Assembly (NCBI GenBank): GCA_041401985.1
Contig: JAWKTE010000001.1
Span: forward strand, 362,989 to 426,988
DNA from: JACKHA01 sp041401985
GTDB lineage: Bacteria > Planctomycetota > Phycisphaerae > Phycisphaerales > UBA1924
Length of the DNA stretch: 64,000 nucleotides
Direction: 5' to 3'
Below the pieces are notes generated by a model. The model searched no databases. It was not told the origin of the DNA and was given only the letters and a program-made list of their open reading frames with translations. Position numbers and translations under genes: made by a program. This document shows, piece after piece, positions 1-8,481 of the stretch; positions within the stretch are counted from its first letter, which is position 1; every line of letters begins with the position of its first letter.

Positions 1-54
1 CGGCAGCCGGACGAGAGCAGCGCCGAAGCGTGGCCAACATCCCGAGAAACGAAA

Positions 55-83
55 CGCCCGCCCCCGAGGCTCGGGGGCGGGCG
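55..83 (-). terminator. Rho-independent terminator
   Basis: A perfect 13-bp inverted repeat with a 3-nt loop lies just past the stop of the minus-strand gene that ends at 128. Read on the minus strand, the hairpin is followed by the T-rich stretch TTTCGTTTCTC. This is a conventional intrinsic terminator for that gene. Confidence 0.75.
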
Positions 84-127
84 TGGAGTGATTCACACGA
101 CTCGGCGAACGTTCCGCGAGGCGCGGA

Positions 128-1222
128 TCAGTTCTGGCCGGTGTCGATCGCGTCGCCGCCGACGTCGACGCCCTTCAGGCCGCCGCGCGTCCAGCGGTAC
201 CAGGCGCCCACGACCTCGGAGCCGAGCGGGGGCGGGAACTGGGTGGGGCCGCCGCGGACCGGGGGCTCCCACACGTCGGGCTGGTAGGTCATGGTGTAGG
301 CCGCGGAGACGGTCGGGAAGTTGGGCCACCAGCCGGGGTTGGTCTCGTCGGTCTGGATGACGCGGCTGGAGCCGTCGAAGAACAGCAGGGGCAGTTTGGC
401 GTCGGGATACGCGTAGTACGTGCCGCCGCCGCGCCCGAAGTGCCACGCGTTCTCGTCGTACAACTGGACCTTGGAGCCGGGGAAGGCGACGGTGGTGGCA
501 AGGGTGTCGCCCACGTCGTGCGCGTTTGGGAACTGGTAGGTGCTGGTGGTGCCGCCCTGCGAGAGGCGGTTGCTCACGGTCGGGCCGGAGGTGGACCGGA
601 CGTCGCGGCTCTGGAGGCGGTCGTAGGTCGCCGGGACGACGATGTAGGACGACGAGTAGGGCCAGCGCTTGGCCGTCGCGCTCGGGGCCGGCTGGTTGGG
701 CAACCAGAAGCCGTTGTCGAACAGGCGGCCGTTCTCTTCCTGCCAGGTCAGGCGGGCCCGGTCCTCGGGGCAGACCACGATCTTCTCGGGCAGGCGGCTG
801 GCCCAGTAGTCCTGCAGCACCAGGTGCGAGTAGAGCACCTGGGGGGTCCAGCCGAGGATCTCCTGGATGTCCTCACGCCCGGCGCGGCGGCGGAAGATGT
901 CGACGGCCTGGTTGGCCGCGGCGTCGTTGTCCGACCCGGCCCCGCGGAGGTCCGGGTAGGTGCTCTGCTGGTCGCCGGCTTCCCAGGAGAAGCCGTAGTT
1001 GGCGTCCTGGAAGTCGGCCGAGTAGGAGCCCTGGCCCTTGCCGTGCTGGGCGTTGTTGGACTGGCACACCGAGAGGCGTGCCAGACGCCGGGCCTCGCCC
1101 AAGGCCGGCAGGAGGATGCCGATGAGCAGGGCGATGATCGCGATCACCACCAGCAGTTCGATCAGCGTGAACGCGCGGCGATGCGAGGGCGCGCGGCTCC
1201 CCCTTGAACGATCGGTCCACAT
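128..1222 (-). CDS. type II secretion pseudopilin-like protein
   Basis: This 364-residue protein starts at an ATG that puts a short basic leader before the class III signal motif RRAFTLIELLVVIAIIALL (about residues 15-33). PilD-type peptidases cleave such motifs. The residue before the cleavage site is Ala rather than the usual Gly. The hydrophobic helix is followed by a large soluble domain ending in a segment with LLFFDGSS. This layout is typical of the many prepilin N-methylation-domain proteins in Planctomycetota, whose roles are mostly unknown. It is a clear paralogue of the gene at 16696-17712, sharing RWPYSSSY, SRLSQGGTT and LPLLFFDGS blocks. An upstream extension to 1507 in the same frame is low-complexity and rejected. 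Confidence 0.85.
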   Translation of the reverse strand: MWTDRSRGSRAPSHRRAFTLIELLVVIAIIALLIGILLPALGEARRLARLSVCQSNNAQHGKGQGSYSADFQDANYGFSWEAGDQQSTYPDLRGAGSDNDAAANQAVDIFRRRAGREDIQEILGWTPQVLYSHLVLQDYWASRLPEKIVVCPEDRARLTWQEENGRLFDNGFWLPNQPAPSATAKRWPYSSSYIVVPATYDRLQSRDVRSTSGPTVSNRLSQGGTTSTYQFPNAHDVGDTLATTVAFPGSKVQLYDENAWHFGRGGGTYYAYPDAKLPLLFFDGSSRVIQTDETNPGWWPNFPTVSAAYTMTYQPDVWEPPVRGGPTQFPPPLGSEVVGAWYRWTRGGLKGVDVGGDAIDTGQN

Positions 1223-1439
1223 GTGAACCTTGCCTTCCCCCAGCGTTTCCGCCGGAACGAGTTTGGATCCCCCGACCCGCGGGACTGCCCCGCGGGGATG
1301 TCCGCCCGGGTGGCAAGCCGGGGCGAACCGTCCAAACGGCCAGTATGCCCGAAACCGCAGGATGGAGCAAGGGTCAATCGCGGTGGATTTGATGGGGATT
1401 CCGCGGTCGAGCGCGGGCGGCATCGCGGCACTCCCCCGA

Positions 1440-2750
1440 TCAGGGCAGGCCGGCGAGCGACGACACGGCCTCGCGCTGGTCGAGGGCGGCTCGCCACGCG
1501 GCGGCATCGGCGGCGGACAGCGAGCCGTCGCCCTCGTAGCGGTCGATCAGGGCCCGGGCCTCGCGCATCGAGCCGGGCGCGCCCTCGCGCAGCACGTCGG
1601 CGATGGGGGCGACGGGGTCGGGCGGCTCGGCGACCGGGTCGGGGGTGGGGAGCGTCGGGGCCGGCGTGTTGGAGGCGACCTGCGTTGCCGGCTCGTTGAT
1701 GCCGGCGGGGGGCTGGGCTGTCGGCGAATTCGTCGCAAGCGGTGATGCGGCAGCGGGGTCGCGGGCGCTGGGCGGGGCGCCATCGGGCACGCCGCGCTCG
1801 GCGACGACGGTGGCGGGCGGGGGCTGCTCACCCAGCCCGAGCGACGCGAGCGCGGGCTCGAGCCCGCCGCGCGACCACACGAGTACGCCGCCCAGGCCGA
1901 CCACGCCGATCACCACGCCGCAGAACGCGGCGACAACGACGCCGGCGCCGGACATCGTGGAGCGGCGGGAGGGAACGGTGGTCGATGGCGTGTCGATCAC
2001 ATCGAGCCCGCTGGGGCCGAGGCCCCACTCGGCGTTGAGGGCGGCGACGTGGAGGGGCGTGCGCGACGGGATCGGGGCGATCGGCTCGCGCGGCATCGCG
2101 ATCGGCTGAGAGGGAGGGGGTGGCGGGAGCGAACCGGTCGGCACGCTGACGGCGGCGACACGCTCGGGCGTTGCCTGGCCGGGCAGCAGCGAGACGGACG
2201 AGAGGCCCAAGTGCTGGCGATCGGTCTCGGGCTGGAACGAGACGCCGCATGCCGGGCACATGAACGCGCCGGGATCGACGTCGCGTTTGCAGGAGTGGCA
2301 CGCGCCCAGGAGGTGGGCCACGCCGGGGGTCTGGGCGGCCCGTGTCCAGAACTGGCGGGTTGTGGGGCCTCGGAGGACGGTGTCGGGGATGATGCTGCCG
2401 CGCGTGACCATGGCGCGGATGGTCTCGTAGGCGCAGCCGGGGCGATGTGGGCGGGCCTCGTCGCGGAGGAACCAGGGGCCCATGGCGTTCTGAGTGGCCT
2501 GCTTGGAGAGGGCGTCGAACTTGCCGGCGCAGCGGTCGCAGCGGGTGGTGTTGATCGACTCGGCCCCGCAGTATGGGCAGAGTTCGACGCGCGGCTGGGG
2601 CGTGGGGCGCGGGCGGGCGGCGACAGCAGAGCGGGGCCGCGACGCGTGTTCCCCCTCCGGCGCGCGAGCCGGGGCGTCTCCGCCCCGGTTTGGCCCGCCC
2701 CGGTCGGCTCTTCGTTGGTCGGCGTCGGGATTGTCGATCGACTCGGGCAC
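1440..2750 (-). CDS. zinc-ribbon membrane protein with GYF-like segment
   Basis: This 436-residue protein uses a GTG start preceded by AAAGGA seven bases upstream. It contains two CxxC...CxxC zinc ribbons (about residues 58-74 and 151-169). Between them is a segment starting GPWFLRDEAR that resembles GYF_2-type domains (WF...I..G.I..DT.v). A single transmembrane helix sits at about 267-292, followed by a Pro/Ala-rich linker and a short C-terminal domain. It is probably a membrane-anchored scaffold or sensor, but no function can be assigned. Part of its N-terminus (near residues 22-32) is encoded by a GC-rich hairpin repeat also found near 6950 and 7030. Confidence 0.75.
   Translation of the reverse strand: MPESIDNPDADQRRADRGGPNRGGDAPARAPEGEHASRPRSAVAARPRPTPQPRVELCPYCGAESINTTRCDRCAGKFDALSKQATQNAMGPWFLRDEARPHRPGCAYETIRAMVTRGSIIPDTVLRGPTTRQFWTRAAQTPGVAHLLGACHSCKRDVDPGAFMCPACGVSFQPETDRQHLGLSSVSLLPGQATPERVAAVSVPTGSLPPPPPSQPIAMPREPIAPIPSRTPLHVAALNAEWGLGPSGLDVIDTPSTTVPSRRSTMSGAGVVVAAFCGVVIGVVGLGGVLVWSRGGLEPALASLGLGEQPPPATVVAERGVPDGAPPSARDPAAASPLATNSPTAQPPAGINEPATQVASNTPAPTLPTPDPVAEPPDPVAPIADVLREGAPGSMREARALIDRYEGDGSLSAADAAAWRAALDQREAVSSLAGLP
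2661..2693. repeat. dispersed GC-rich hairpin repeat, copy 1
   Basis: This stretch matches the 28-bp arms at 6947-6974 and 7019-7046 with one mismatch (T for C). The unit is itself a stem-loop, with CCGGGGCG and CGCCCCGG arms. Here it lies in frame inside the zinc-ribbon protein gene. Confidence 0.6.
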
Positions 2751-2939
2751 GCGGCGTCCTTTCGGGACGGTTCTTCAACCAATGTACGCCCTGGCGCGGG
2801 ATGGGGTTGACGCGTGGGGCGGATCATCGGTGGGTGTGACAACCGGGTGACACCCGCCGGGCTTGAAGGCTCGCGGCTGGCGGAGGGCTCGGGCCCGCCG
2901 CATACGCTGGTCGCTGCGACGCCGCCCCCGGAGCCCGAC

Positions 2940-4001
2940 ATGGACCACTTCACTGGAACCGCCCGCCCGTTCGCCGATGCCCTCCGGTTTCCGCGAGCGT
3001 GGGCCGCGGCGGCCGGGGCGATCGCGCTGGGCTTCATGGTCGGTTGCGCCGGCTCGTCGCAGCGGGACCCGATGGGCGGGATGTCGCAGAGCACCACACA
3101 GTCGCCCCGCCCCCGCAGCGCCGGGGGCAGCGGCGGCACCGACATCCGACCCGCGGTCGTGGTCAACGGCCAGGGCGTGGCGTGGGACGACGTGTGGCCC
3201 GCGGTCGCCGAGCACGCCGGGGGCACTGTCGTGGGCGAGGTCGTGCTGGACAGCCTGCTGACGGCCGACCTGGGGCGGCGTGGGCTGGCGATCACCCAGG
3301 GCGACATCGAGTACGAGCGGCAGGCGCTGACGCGGACGATCGTCGAGGGCGTGAACGTGAGCGACCAGCAGGCCCAGATCCTGGCGCGGCGGGTCGCGGA
3401 CGCGCGCGGGCTCGGGCCGCACCGGATGGAGGCGCTCCTGCGCCGCAACGCGATGCTGCGGGCGATCGCGCGGGCGTCGGTGTCGCCGAGCGAGGACGCG
3501 GTGCGGCGGGCGTACGAGATCGAGCACGGACGCCGCTTCGTGACGCGGCTGATCACGCTGCCGGATCATCGGGCCGCGTCGGACCTGGAGCGGTCGCTCC
3601 GATCGGGCGATCCGGCGTCGCTGCGTGCGAGGTTCTCGGAGGCGGCGGTGGCCCATTCGACCGACCCGAGCGGTTCGGCGGGGGGGCTGCTCGGGCCGAT
3701 CAGCCCGGCGGACACGTCGCTGCCGGCGTCGCTGCGCCAGAGCGTGGCGACGATGACGCCGGGCTCGATGACGCCGATCATCGCGCTCGATACGGGGTTC
3801 GCGCTGGCGTACGTCGAGTCGGTGATCGAGGCCGACGGCGTGGCGTTCGAGGCGATCCGCCCCGCGCTGGAGCGGCGCGTCCGCGAGCGGCTGGAGCGGA
3901 TCGAGATGGACGTGATCGCGCGGGAGATGCTGGCGTCCGCGCGTGTGAGCGTGCTGGACCGGTCGCTGGACTGGGGCTGGCAGAACGGGCGGTCACGCTG
4001 A
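2940..4001 (+). CDS. SurA/PpiC-like peptidyl-prolyl isomerase lipoprotein
   Basis: This 353-residue protein starts with a signal sequence ending in a lipobox-like FMVGC, with Cys36 as the expected lipidated residue. The middle is helical (about 60-200) like the SurA N-terminal region. The C-terminal half (about 190-310) carries a parvulin-type domain: RFVTRLITL, the spacing SAGGLLGPI, and GSMTPIIALDTGFALAYV. The family assists folding of exported and outer-membrane proteins in the periplasm. The ATG at 2940 was chosen because the signal peptide begins there; an in-frame extension to 2814 lacks coding character. It converges with the membrane-protein gene pair at 4007-4956. Confidence 0.8.
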   Translation: MDHFTGTARPFADALRFPRAWAAAAGAIALGFMVGCAGSSQRDPMGGMSQSTTQSPRPRSAGGSGGTDIRPAVVVNGQGVAWDDVWPAVAEHAGGTVVGEVVLDSLLTADLGRRGLAITQGDIEYERQALTRTIVEGVNVSDQQAQILARRVADARGLGPHRMEALLRRNAMLRAIARASVSPSEDAVRRAYEIEHGRRFVTRLITLPDHRAASDLERSLRSGDPASLRARFSEAAVAHSTDPSGSAGGLLGPISPADTSLPASLRQSVATMTPGSMTPIIALDTGFALAYVESVIEADGVAFEAIRPALERRVRERLERIEMDVIAREMLASARVSVLDRSLDWGWQNGRSR

Positions 4002-4006
4002 GTCGA

Positions 4007-4261
4007 TCAGGGCCGGACCGGCAGCACGATCGGGGCGAGGTGGACGACGAAGATGTACGCCGCGGCCCCGAGCAGGAACATGCCGCCGAGCACCTGCATC
4101 GTCATGATCGCCACGCCCCGCGGGTATCGCCCGAGCGACGGCAGGCGGAGGGCCTTGTAGACGACCGAGATCAGGATCGCCAGCGGGACGAGCAGCAGCC
4201 ACCAGAAGCGGTGGGCGTCGATCGGGTCGAGCAGCGGTGTGTAGGCCAGCAGCGCGTCCAT
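4007..4261 (-). CDS. small membrane protein
   Basis: This 84-residue protein has two predicted membrane helices: WWLLLVPLAILISVVY (about 20-36) and MQVLGGMFLLGAAAYIFVV (about 55-73). They are joined by a short basic loop. It lies 5 bases after the stop of the 4267-4956 gene on the same strand, so the two are probably co-transcribed and their products may work together. No family is recognised. Confidence 0.7.
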   Translation of the reverse strand: MDALLAYTPLLDPIDAHRFWWLLLVPLAILISVVYKALRLPSLGRYPRGVAIMTMQVLGGMFLLGAAAYIFVVHLAPIVLPVRP

Positions 4262-4266
4262 CGGGC

Positions 4267-4956
4267 TCAGACCTCCACATCGTCAACGGAAGGGCCGCCC
4301 GCGGGCTCGGGCGCGTCGGGGCGGTCGTCCGGGCGGTCGTCGCGGCCGCCCGTCCCGCCAGACGCAGCGGCCTGGGCCGCGGCGTCGGCGGCGACTGGCG
4401 TCGTCGCCCGACGGGCACCCGGCACAAGCCGCCCGCCCGGGAAGGTCGCGTCGATGATGACAATCAGGTTCAGCATCCCCGCGACCAGGGTGTAGAGCAG
4501 GCCGATCTCGTGGACCTTGCCCAGCGACTTGACGTACGGCGGGCCTTCGTCGGTGCCCGGCGTGGCCCGGGCGATGATGGGCACGTTCCGCCCGTTTCGG
4601 GGGTCGCTCGCCGGGAGGATGACCTCGCCGGGGTCCAGGGCGCGAGTCGCCCGGGTCCGCTCGTCGACCGCTTTGAACATGGACTGGTGGACGCGGTCGA
4701 CGATGATCGCAGCGGGGCCGACGAGCACCTGGCCGTAGAACGAGATGCGGTTCTCCATGCGGGGCGAGCGGGAGTCGACGATGGACAGGCCGCCGATGAG
4801 CATGCCGCCGAAGAACAGGCCCAGGACGCCGGCCCCGATGAGCAGGCCGCGCGTGACCTGGCCCATGTAGACGTGCCCTGCGCCCGGGATCAGGAAGGCG
4901 AGCACGCCCGCGACGGGGTTGAAACGAAGGGGCTCGTAGGTGGGAGGCTTGGCCAT
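4267..4956 (-). CDS. polytopic membrane protein, TM2-like
   Basis: This 229-residue protein begins with a TM2-domain-like segment, FLIPGAGHVYMGQVTRGL, followed by two glycine-rich hydrophobic helices. A soluble region in the middle has the pattern DPGEVILPASDPRNGRN. A further helix near residues 150-170 (LYTLVAGMLNLIVIIDA) precedes an acidic, disordered Asp/Pro-rich tail. TM2 proteins are short membrane proteins of uncertain role. It forms an operon with the small membrane protein downstream and is divergent from the acidic-protein gene at 5268. Confidence 0.75.
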   Translation of the reverse strand: MAKPPTYEPLRFNPVAGVLAFLIPGAGHVYMGQVTRGLLIGAGVLGLFFGGMLIGGLSIVDSRSPRMENRISFYGQVLVGPAAIIVDRVHQSMFKAVDERTRATRALDPGEVILPASDPRNGRNVPIIARATPGTDEGPPYVKSLGKVHEIGLLYTLVAGMLNLIVIIDATFPGGRLVPGARRATTPVAADAAAQAAASGGTGGRDDRPDDRPDAPEPAGGPSVDDVEV

Positions 4957-5055
4957 TCGCGGTCCGGGTGGGGTCGGGGAGGGGTCGCTCGGGCGGTCGT
5001 GGGCGGGTGTTGGTCGCTCCGAGGCCGCGGCCTGGTGGGCCGGGTGGAACCGGTA

Positions 5056-5083
5056 TTGACAGGCATCGGAAGGGCGATAGTGT
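5056..5083 (+). promoter_or_regulatory. candidate sigma70-type promoter
   Basis: TTGACA at 5056-5061 is a consensus -35 box. After a 16-bp spacer, TAGTGT at 5078-5083 could serve as -10. The site lies in the 311-bp divergent gap between 4956 and 5268 and points at the acidic-protein gene. Nothing else in the gap looks like a gene. Confidence 0.4.
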
Positions 5084-5267
5084 ACGGCGCATTTGGGGAG
5101 GCTCCGGGGCGGATATCCTCCGCCCTTGCGTGCCCCCCGCGGAACGCGCGTCGCCGGTCACCGGGGCCGACGGCTGCGAGCCCGAGAAGCCCGGCGGGAT
5201 CGAGAAGCCTCACACGCCGCACCAACTCCGGCGCACGCACGCGCCGCCTTGCGACGGGATCACCATC

Positions 5268-5591
5268 ATGCCAACCGCCCTGCTGCGCGACCGCGCCGGA
5301 CTCGCCCCGACCGTTGGAACCGAATCGCCCTCCGAGCCGTGGGCTGCCTCGGCGCTTGGCGAGCCCGCGTGGTCGCTCTCCGAGACGCCGGTGTGGTCGC
5401 CCGAGTTCCCGGACGCGCCGGGCGTGGTCATGGGCGACTACGACGACGATGACGAGGACGACGACTTCTTCGAAGATGACGAGGATGACGACGACGACGA
5501 GTTCGAGGAGGACGACGACTTCCTGGACGACGACGAGGAAGACGAGGTCGAAGACGGGAGCGATTCGGACGATGATGACGACGACCTGTGA
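5268..5591 (+). CDS. extremely acidic Asp/Glu-rich small protein
   Basis: This 107-residue protein has an ordinary N-terminal half with Trp and Pro. From about residue 57 to the end, nearly every residue is Asp or Glu, with a few Phe and Leu. Such tails are disordered and highly charged; they may bind basic proteins, divalent cations or nucleic-acid-binding partners. The frame stays open in a GC-rich sequence of GAC/GAT/GAG codons. It is followed immediately by the 5690 gene. No enzymatic domain is visible. Confidence 0.65.
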   Translation: MPTALLRDRAGLAPTVGTESPSEPWAASALGEPAWSLSETPVWSPEFPDAPGVVMGDYDDDDEDDDFFEDDEDDDDDEFEEDDDFLDDDEEDEVEDGSDSDDDDDDL

Positions 5592-5689
5592 GTCGTCGCG
5601 TCGGCGACGCTGAGGCCGCGGCCGGGAGCGCATCCCGCCGCGGGCGTCCAGCGGCGTGGAGCGGGCGGGCGCGGGTCGGAGGCCCGCGC

Positions 5690-6187
5690 ATGTCCGAGAA
5701 CCGACGCACCCGTTCTGCCGACCAGCCGACCACCGATGGACGTGGCGGACCGCCGCCCGGCGTGGTCGATCGGCGCAGCGGCCTGGACCGGCGCGAGATC
5801 GAGGCCCTCAAGAGCGCGCTCGAGGGCGTGCCCGAGGAAACCGGCGACACGAAAGTCAGCGGGCTCGAGCGGCGGCGCGGCCCCGGACGGCGTCGGAGCG
5901 ACTTCCTCCGCTCGGCCGAGGAGGGCGAACTGACGCGCGAGCAGTTCCTGTTCCTTATGGCGATCGAGGAGTTCAAGCGGGCCAACGACCGGACGTTCCC
6001 GTCGTGGACGGATGTGCTCGAGGTGGTGCGCCTGTTGGGCTATCGCAAGACGATGCCCTCGGAACTGAACCTGACCAGCGCCGAGGATTGGCGCGAGGCG
6101 CCGGCGACGCCGAGCAATGTGCGTCCGGCGCGGTGGCGCGAGCGGTTCGGCTCGAAGCAGGCGGGGCCGAGCGCCGAGGCGGCGTGA
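5690..6187 (+). CDS. conserved hypothetical protein with DRRSGLDRRE motif
   Basis: The ATG at 5690 has CGGAGG seven bases upstream and gives a 165-residue protein. A GTG at 5588, overlapping the previous stop, is a less likely start. The N-terminal half is basic and includes VVDRRSGLDRREIEAL and RRRGPGRRRSD. The C-terminal half contains a compact helical segment, LTREQFLFLMAIEEFKRAN followed by FPSWTDVLEVVRLLGYR, that looks like a small helix-turn-helix-like domain. Clustered with the acidic protein upstream; charge complementarity between the two is an inference only. Confidence 0.65.
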   Translation: MSENRRTRSADQPTTDGRGGPPPGVVDRRSGLDRREIEALKSALEGVPEETGDTKVSGLERRRGPGRRRSDFLRSAEEGELTREQFLFLMAIEEFKRANDRTFPSWTDVLEVVRLLGYRKTMPSELNLTSAEDWREAPATPSNVRPARWRERFGSKQAGPSAEAA

Positions 6188-6192
6188 CGGGG

Positions 6193-6242
6193 CTGGTCGG
6201 TCAGTGGCACTCGATGTTCGCCGCGCGCGAGCGACCGACCAG
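6193..6242. terminator. candidate bidirectional terminator
   Basis: A perfect 10-bp inverted repeat, CTGGTCGGTC / GACCGACCAG, separated by 30 bases lies between the convergent genes ending at 6187 (+) and 6271 (-). There is no clear T-tract, so this is a tentative call. Confidence 0.35.
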
Positions 6243-6270
6243 AGGCGCATCTCCTCGGCTGTGTGTGGCG

Positions 6271-6891
6271 TCACGATCTCGCCGCGGAGCCGCGGGCCTT
6301 CGACTCGCGGAGCGAGCGGAAGAACGCCCGCAGCAACTCGCCGCAGCGCTCGGCCTCAACGCCCCCGACCACCTCGGGCCTGTGGTTGAGGCGCGGGTCG
6401 GCCAGGAGTTGGTAGAGCGATTCGACGGCGCCCGCTTTGGGGTCGGGCGCGCCGTAGACCACGCGACCGACGCGGGCGTTGACGATCAGCCCGGCGCACA
6501 TGGGGCAGGGCTCGAGCGTGACGGCGAGCGAGCAGTCGCTCAGGCGCCAGCCGCCCGCCGCGCGGCAGGCGTGCTGGATGGCGAGGAACTCGGCGTGGGC
6601 CGAGGGGTCGTGGTCGGTTTCGCGCCGGTTGGAACCTTCGCCCAGGATCGTGCCGTCGGCGGTGCGGTACACGACGGCGCCGACGGGGACCTCGCCGTGG
6701 GCGGCGGCGGCCTCGGCGAGTTCGATGGCCCGGGCCAGCATGCGGCGGTCAAGATCGGAGGGCTGCGCGACGGGTCCGGCTGGGTGTGGAGCGGGGTGTG
6801 GAGCGGGGGCCAAGCCGGGTGCCGACGCCGGGGGCCGGGCCTCTGGCCGAATGCGGGCGAACCACTTCCCAAGAAACTGACCAAGGCCCAT
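6271..6891 (-). CDS. tadA: tRNA-specific adenosine deaminase
   Basis: This 206-residue protein has the TadA deaminase fold after an N-terminal extension of about 50 residues. The zinc and catalytic motif HAEFLAIQ contains the proton-shuttling Glu. It is followed by the paired cysteines in LEPCPMCAGLI and by VVYGAPDPKAG. TadA converts A34 to inosine in tRNA-Arg(ACG) at the wobble position. The proline-rich N-terminal extension is unusual in length. The start at 6891 is the only ATG before low-complexity sequence and gives GLGQFLGKWFARIRPE, a membrane-proximal-looking or basic leader. The gene is divergent from secG. Confidence 0.9.
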   Translation of the reverse strand: MGLGQFLGKWFARIRPEARPPASAPGLAPAPHPAPHPAGPVAQPSDLDRRMLARAIELAEAAAAHGEVPVGAVVYRTADGTILGEGSNRRETDHDPSAHAEFLAIQHACRAAGGWRLSDCSLAVTLEPCPMCAGLIVNARVGRVVYGAPDPKAGAVESLYQLLADPRLNHRPEVVGGVEAERCGELLRAFFRSLRESKARGSAARS

Positions 6892-6946
6892 GACGGCAAG
6901 GGTACGAGTCGTGGCAAGCGAGCCGGGGCCTCGCTGCCCCGGGTTC

Positions 6947-7046
6947 CGCGCGAGCCGGGGCGTCCCCGCCCCGGTTCGGTCTCGCTTCGTGGGGATCGGA
7001 CTCGCCCGGCTGGTGGGTCCGGGGCGGGGACGCCCCGGCTCGCGCG
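6947..7046. repeat. 28-bp inverted repeat pair of a dispersed hairpin unit
   Basis: Arms at 6947-6974 and 7019-7046 are perfect reverse complements over 28 bp. Each arm is itself a GC-rich stem-loop. A diverged half unit (AGCCGGGGCCTCGCTGCCCC) lies just upstream near 6921. A third copy with one mismatch is at 2661-2688. The pair fills the gap between tadA and secG and could insulate these divergent genes. Confidence 0.7.
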
Positions 7047-7200
7047 CTGGTGGGGGTGGGGGTGGCTTGGTTGGCATGGCTTGGGGAATCGGGGCGGGGC
7101 GGCCCCTAAAGTCTTGGCCCGAGTCCGAATGGCGGGTGTCCCGCCCGCCCCCGGCGACCCCTGGTCGACCGAGGGCGTTAGAAGCCCGCAGGAGTTTCGA

Positions 7201-7764
7201 ATGCTGACGCTGAGCGCCCTTCCGCTGTGGGCCGTCTCCATCCTGGTTGTGCTGTATGTGCTGATCTCGGTGGTGATGATCCTGGCGGTTCTGATCCAGC
7301 GTCCCCAGGGCGGCGGGCTGTCGACGGCGTTCGGGGCCGGGGCCGGCTCGGGCCAGACGGCGTTCGGCACCAAGATCGGGGATGCGCTGACGATCTTCAC
7401 GATCTCGGTGTTCGTGCTGTTCCTGGTGTCGTCGGTGACGCTGGTGTACCTGCTGCGTCCGGACGAGACGCCGGCGCAGGAGCCGGGGATCTCGGCGCCG
7501 GTTGGAGAGACGGGCGGCGAGGCGGGCGGGCCGGCGGTGCCCGCGGGGACGGGTGATTCGGGCGGTGAGAGCCAGCCGGGGGCGGCGGTGCCGGGGGATT
7601 CGACGCCGGGTGGGAACGGGACGGGCGGTGACGGTGGTGGTGAGGCGACGCCTGGCCAAGGTGACCCGGCCAACTCCGGTCCAGTCGGCGGCGAGCCCGG
7701 CGACCCGCAAGGCACGCCCGCGGCCGGCGAGCCGGGGGCCGATCCGAACGCGCCCGGACGTTGA
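7201..7764 (+). CDS. secG: preprotein translocase subunit SecG with extended tail
   Basis: This 187-residue protein has two membrane helices (about residues 8-32 and 63-86). The conserved SecG signature lies between and after the helices: VLIQRPQGGGL, then GQTAFGTKIGDALT. SecG is the small helper subunit of the SecYEG channel. The remaining ~100 residues form a Gly/Pro/Ala/Glu-rich low-complexity tail. Typical SecG is about 75-110 residues, so the tail is unusual and would face the periplasm or cytoplasm depending on topology. Confidence 0.9.
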   Translation: MLTLSALPLWAVSILVVLYVLISVVMILAVLIQRPQGGGLSTAFGAGAGSGQTAFGTKIGDALTIFTISVFVLFLVSSVTLVYLLRPDETPAQEPGISAPVGETGGEAGGPAVPAGTGDSGGESQPGAAVPGDSTPGGNGTGGDGGGEATPGQGDPANSGPVGGEPGDPQGTPAAGEPGADPNAPGR

Positions 7765-7801
7765 GCCCTGGGATTCGGTCCGCGTCGGGTACGATCCAGT
7801 T

Positions 7802-8113
7802 GTGATCGAACTGCTGCGAGCCAAGCGCGAGGCGATCGAGGCGTTGTGCCGGAAGCACCGGGTGCGGCACCTCGATGCGTTCGGCTCCTCGGTCGCCGGC
7901 GGATTTGACGAGACGCGAAGCGACGTGGACTTCGTGGTGGATTTCCTGCCGCAACCTCGGCATGGGCTGGGCGACGTCTACTTCCGGCTGCTCCATGATC
8001 TGGAGGCGTTGCTCGGGCGCCCGGTCGATCTGGTCGAGGCGTCGGCGATCCGCAATCCGTACTTCCGCGCGTCGTTCGAGGCGACGAGGATGCCGATCTA
8101 TGCCGCGGCGTGA
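7802..8113 (+). CDS. mntA: MntA-like minimal nucleotidyltransferase antitoxin
   Basis: This 103-residue protein from a GTG start has the nucleotidyltransferase motif G28-S29 ... D41-x-D43. The spacing is GS-X11-DxD, one residue longer than the most common form but familiar in this subgroup (FDETRSDVDF). MntA proteins neutralise HepT toxins by adding AMP to a tyrosine near the HEPN active site. The next gene, overlapping by 14 bp, encodes the matching HEPN protein, so the pair is a complete type VII toxin-antitoxin operon. Confidence 0.85.
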   Translation: MIELLRAKREAIEALCRKHRVRHLDAFGSSVAGGFDETRSDVDFVVDFLPQPRHGLGDVYFRLLHDLEALLGRPVDLVEASAIRNPYFRASFEATRMPIYAAA

Positions 8114-8474
8114 TGTTCGCATGTACTTGATCGACGCGCGGGACGCGTGCGATGCGATACGCGAGTACTCGACTGGCAAGGATCTGGCCGAGTTTCGCTC
8201 GAACCGCATGCTGCGATCTGCGATCGAGCGTGAGTTTTCGATCATCGGCGAGGCGATCGTGCAGATGCTCAGGGTCCAACCAAATCTGACAGACCGAATC
8301 TCCAACGCCGAGAGCATCGCGCGATTCCGCAACATCCTGATCCATGCGTACGACCTGATCAACTACGACACCATGTGGCGGACGACCGTGGAGGACGTTC
8401 CGATTCTCCATGCGGAAGTCTGCGAAATCCTCGACGAGATCGAGGGGCGGGAGTCGCCGCAGCATCGTGGTTAA
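8100..8474 (+). CDS. hepT: HepT-like HEPN toxin (DUF86)
   Basis: This 124-residue helical protein carries the HEPN ribonuclease motif R77-x4-H82-x-Y84 (RNILIHAY). The Tyr is the residue AMPylated by MntA in studied systems. The ATG at 8100 overlaps the end of mntA, which suggests translational coupling. HepT cleaves RNA and stops growth when free of its antitoxin. All key residues are present, so it is probably active. It is convergent with the radical SAM gene, only 7 bp away. Confidence 0.85.
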   Translation: MPRRDVRMYLIDARDACDAIREYSTGKDLAEFRSNRMLRSAIEREFSIIGEAIVQMLRVQPNLTDRISNAESIARFRNILIHAYDLINYDTMWRTTVEDVPILHAEVCEILDEIEGRESPQHRG

Positions 8475-8481
8475 TCGTCGG

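Noticed and set aside
5588..6187. GTG 5588 start for the DRRSGLDRRE protein
   Set aside because: The added N-terminus is low-complexity; ATG 5690 has a better ribosome site.
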